Source of the DNA: JAYEJB01 sp034716415
GTDB lineage: Bacteria > Patescibacteriota > Patescibacteriia > SG8-24
Direction of reading: 5' to 3'
NCBI GenBank assembly: GCA_034716415.1
Contig: JAYEJB010000042.1
Location: 1-37,183, forward strand
Length of the DNA: 37,183 bases
The notes under the pieces were generated by a model that was not told the origin of the DNA, did no database searches, and worked only from the letters and a program-made list of their open reading frames with translations. The position numbers and the translations under genes are program-made. Position 1 is the stretch's first letter, and the number at the start of each line of letters is the position of its first letter. Shown here one piece after another: positions 36,690 to 37,183 of this stretch.

Positions 36690-37183
36690 ATGAGTTCGTT
36701 GCAAAGAGGATTTTGCCTGGTCGCCATCATGATGGCTTTCGCTCTGTCGGCGTGTGGCCTGCAGCAGCTGGGCTCTCCGGATGACGGAGAACCCGATCCG
36801 GCCGTCGAGGTGGAGCGCTCGCTCGCTGCACTGGCTGGCGGCGTGTCGGAGCACAGGGCCACCGAGTACGCCCGGGCCACAGTCTGGGGTACCGGCGAGG
36901 TGGACGGCTCGTGCCGGACGTACGAGGTACTGCCTATCATCTATGACCGCGAGACCCACGAACCCGGTGGAATCGTCGACCGACAGTGGATGTGGGTGCG
37001 CGTACGCGTGTTCTGCTGTGATCGGGACGAGATCTTCAGTGTTTGGACCGGATCGGTCACCCTGGATGACGCGGACTTCACGATGAACGTCTATCCGAAC
37101 CGACACCGTCTCTGGGACGCGTCTGTCGACAAGACGATCACGGTCTCGAACACGGCCGATCGTAGCCAGACGATGGACCTGGA
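36690..37183 (+). CDS. Lipoprotein, 3' end cut by window edge
   Basis: At least 164 residues; the frame is still open at 37183. The signal MSSLQRGFCLVAIMMAFALSAC ends in a good lipobox, LSAC, with C22 as lipidated Cys. The mature part has a short acidic linker (SPDDGEPDPAVE) and a beta-rich domain: RATVWGTGEVDGSCRTYEVLPIIYD, RQWMWVRVRVFCCDRDEIFSVWTGSVTL. No family is recognised. AAAGGAGG stands 6 nt before the ATG. Promoter and tandem GNRA hairpins lie upstream. A long open frame on the opposite strand here is a shadow of this gene. Confidence 0.75.
   Translation, partial: MSSLQRGFCLVAIMMAFALSACGLQQLGSPDDGEPDPAVEVERSLAALAGGVSEHRATEYARATVWGTGEVDGSCRTYEVLPIIYDRETHEPGGIVDRQWMWVRVRVFCCDRDEIFSVWTGSVTLDDADFTMNVYPNRHRLWDASVDKTITVSNTADRSQTMDL

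Noticed and set aside
36561..37106. 181-codon open frame on the minus strand
   Set aside because: The plus strand holds a lipoprotein with promoter, AAAGGAGG site, signal peptide and lipobox; the minus frame is its shadow.
1..37183. UGA reassigned to glycine, as in some candidate phyla
   Set aside because: Several well-bounded genes end at UGA (kaiC-like, PAS kinase, C39 peptidase, HAD phosphatase), and no in-frame UGA falls inside conserved domains.

Overview
The window is about 37 kb of GC-rich bacterial DNA, densely packed with genes on both strands. UGA, UAG and UAA all act as stops, for example UGA ends the kaiC-like gene and the C39 peptidase gene. I find no rRNA, tRNA, CRISPR array, transposase or phage gene. 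Several features suggest an uncultivated Patescibacteria/CPR-type bacterium: many small lineage-specific proteins, short mRNAs each closed by its own hairpin terminator, many leaderless TATAAT-ATG starts, and intergenic hairpin and palindrome repeats of a kind I associate with that group. The evidence is compositional and no phylogenetic marker gene is present, so the assignment is an inference.

Left part (1-6.2 kb): the 3' end of a membrane protein gene (probably DUF2079-like), then a minus-strand envelope glycosylation cluster. In transcription order this is an STT3/GT-C-like transferase, an Alg5-like GT2 enzyme, a second GT-C-like membrane protein and a polyprenol-phosphate mannose synthase-like enzyme. 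Long perfect hairpin elements lie beside these genes.

Signalling block (6.5-16 kb): a secreted C39-like cysteine peptidase, then a three-gene minus-strand operon of a double-domain KaiC homologue, a KaiB/thioredoxin-fold protein and a PAS-PAS histidine kinase. A divergent operon carries a second, membrane-bound histidine kinase, a CNNM/HlyC-type CBS protein and a DipZ-type thioredoxin. After that comes a single gene for a winged-helix + HATPase + STAS-like (DUF4325) protein with a likely autoregulatory operator. The kaiC-kaiB-like-kinase operon is the best candidate for a little-described system. Its KaiC has lost the CII phospho-acceptor Ser-Thr pair and the CII Walker lysine.

Middle (16-25.5 kb): a HEAT-like protein, an NlpC/P60 peptidase, a clan GH-A-like glycosidase, a trypsin-like lipoprotein, a NUDIX-HAD operon, an AlkD-like glycosylase, small unknowns, and a tandem paralogue pair in which the second copy has an in-frame UAG before a conserved C-terminal tail.

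Right part (25.5-37.2 kb): HU, a DUF1152-like protein, an HExxH metallopeptidase, two lipoproteins with nearly identical 5' ends, small cysteine-rich proteins, a GT-C-like membrane protein and an SDR epimerase. It continues with a divergent pair of a C-terminal four-Cys Fe-S protein and a small radical-SAM-like protein, and ends with a lipoprotein cut by the window edge.

Two expression styles recur. One is leaderless, with a TATAAT-like -10 only 6-8 nt before the ATG. The other has a TTGAC -35 box, a TAA-type -10 (TAAGGT, TAAGAA and similar), a short leader and a strong GGAGG site, mostly before small or secreted proteins. At least six families of dispersed repeats fill the gaps, and some have entered coding sequences in frame.
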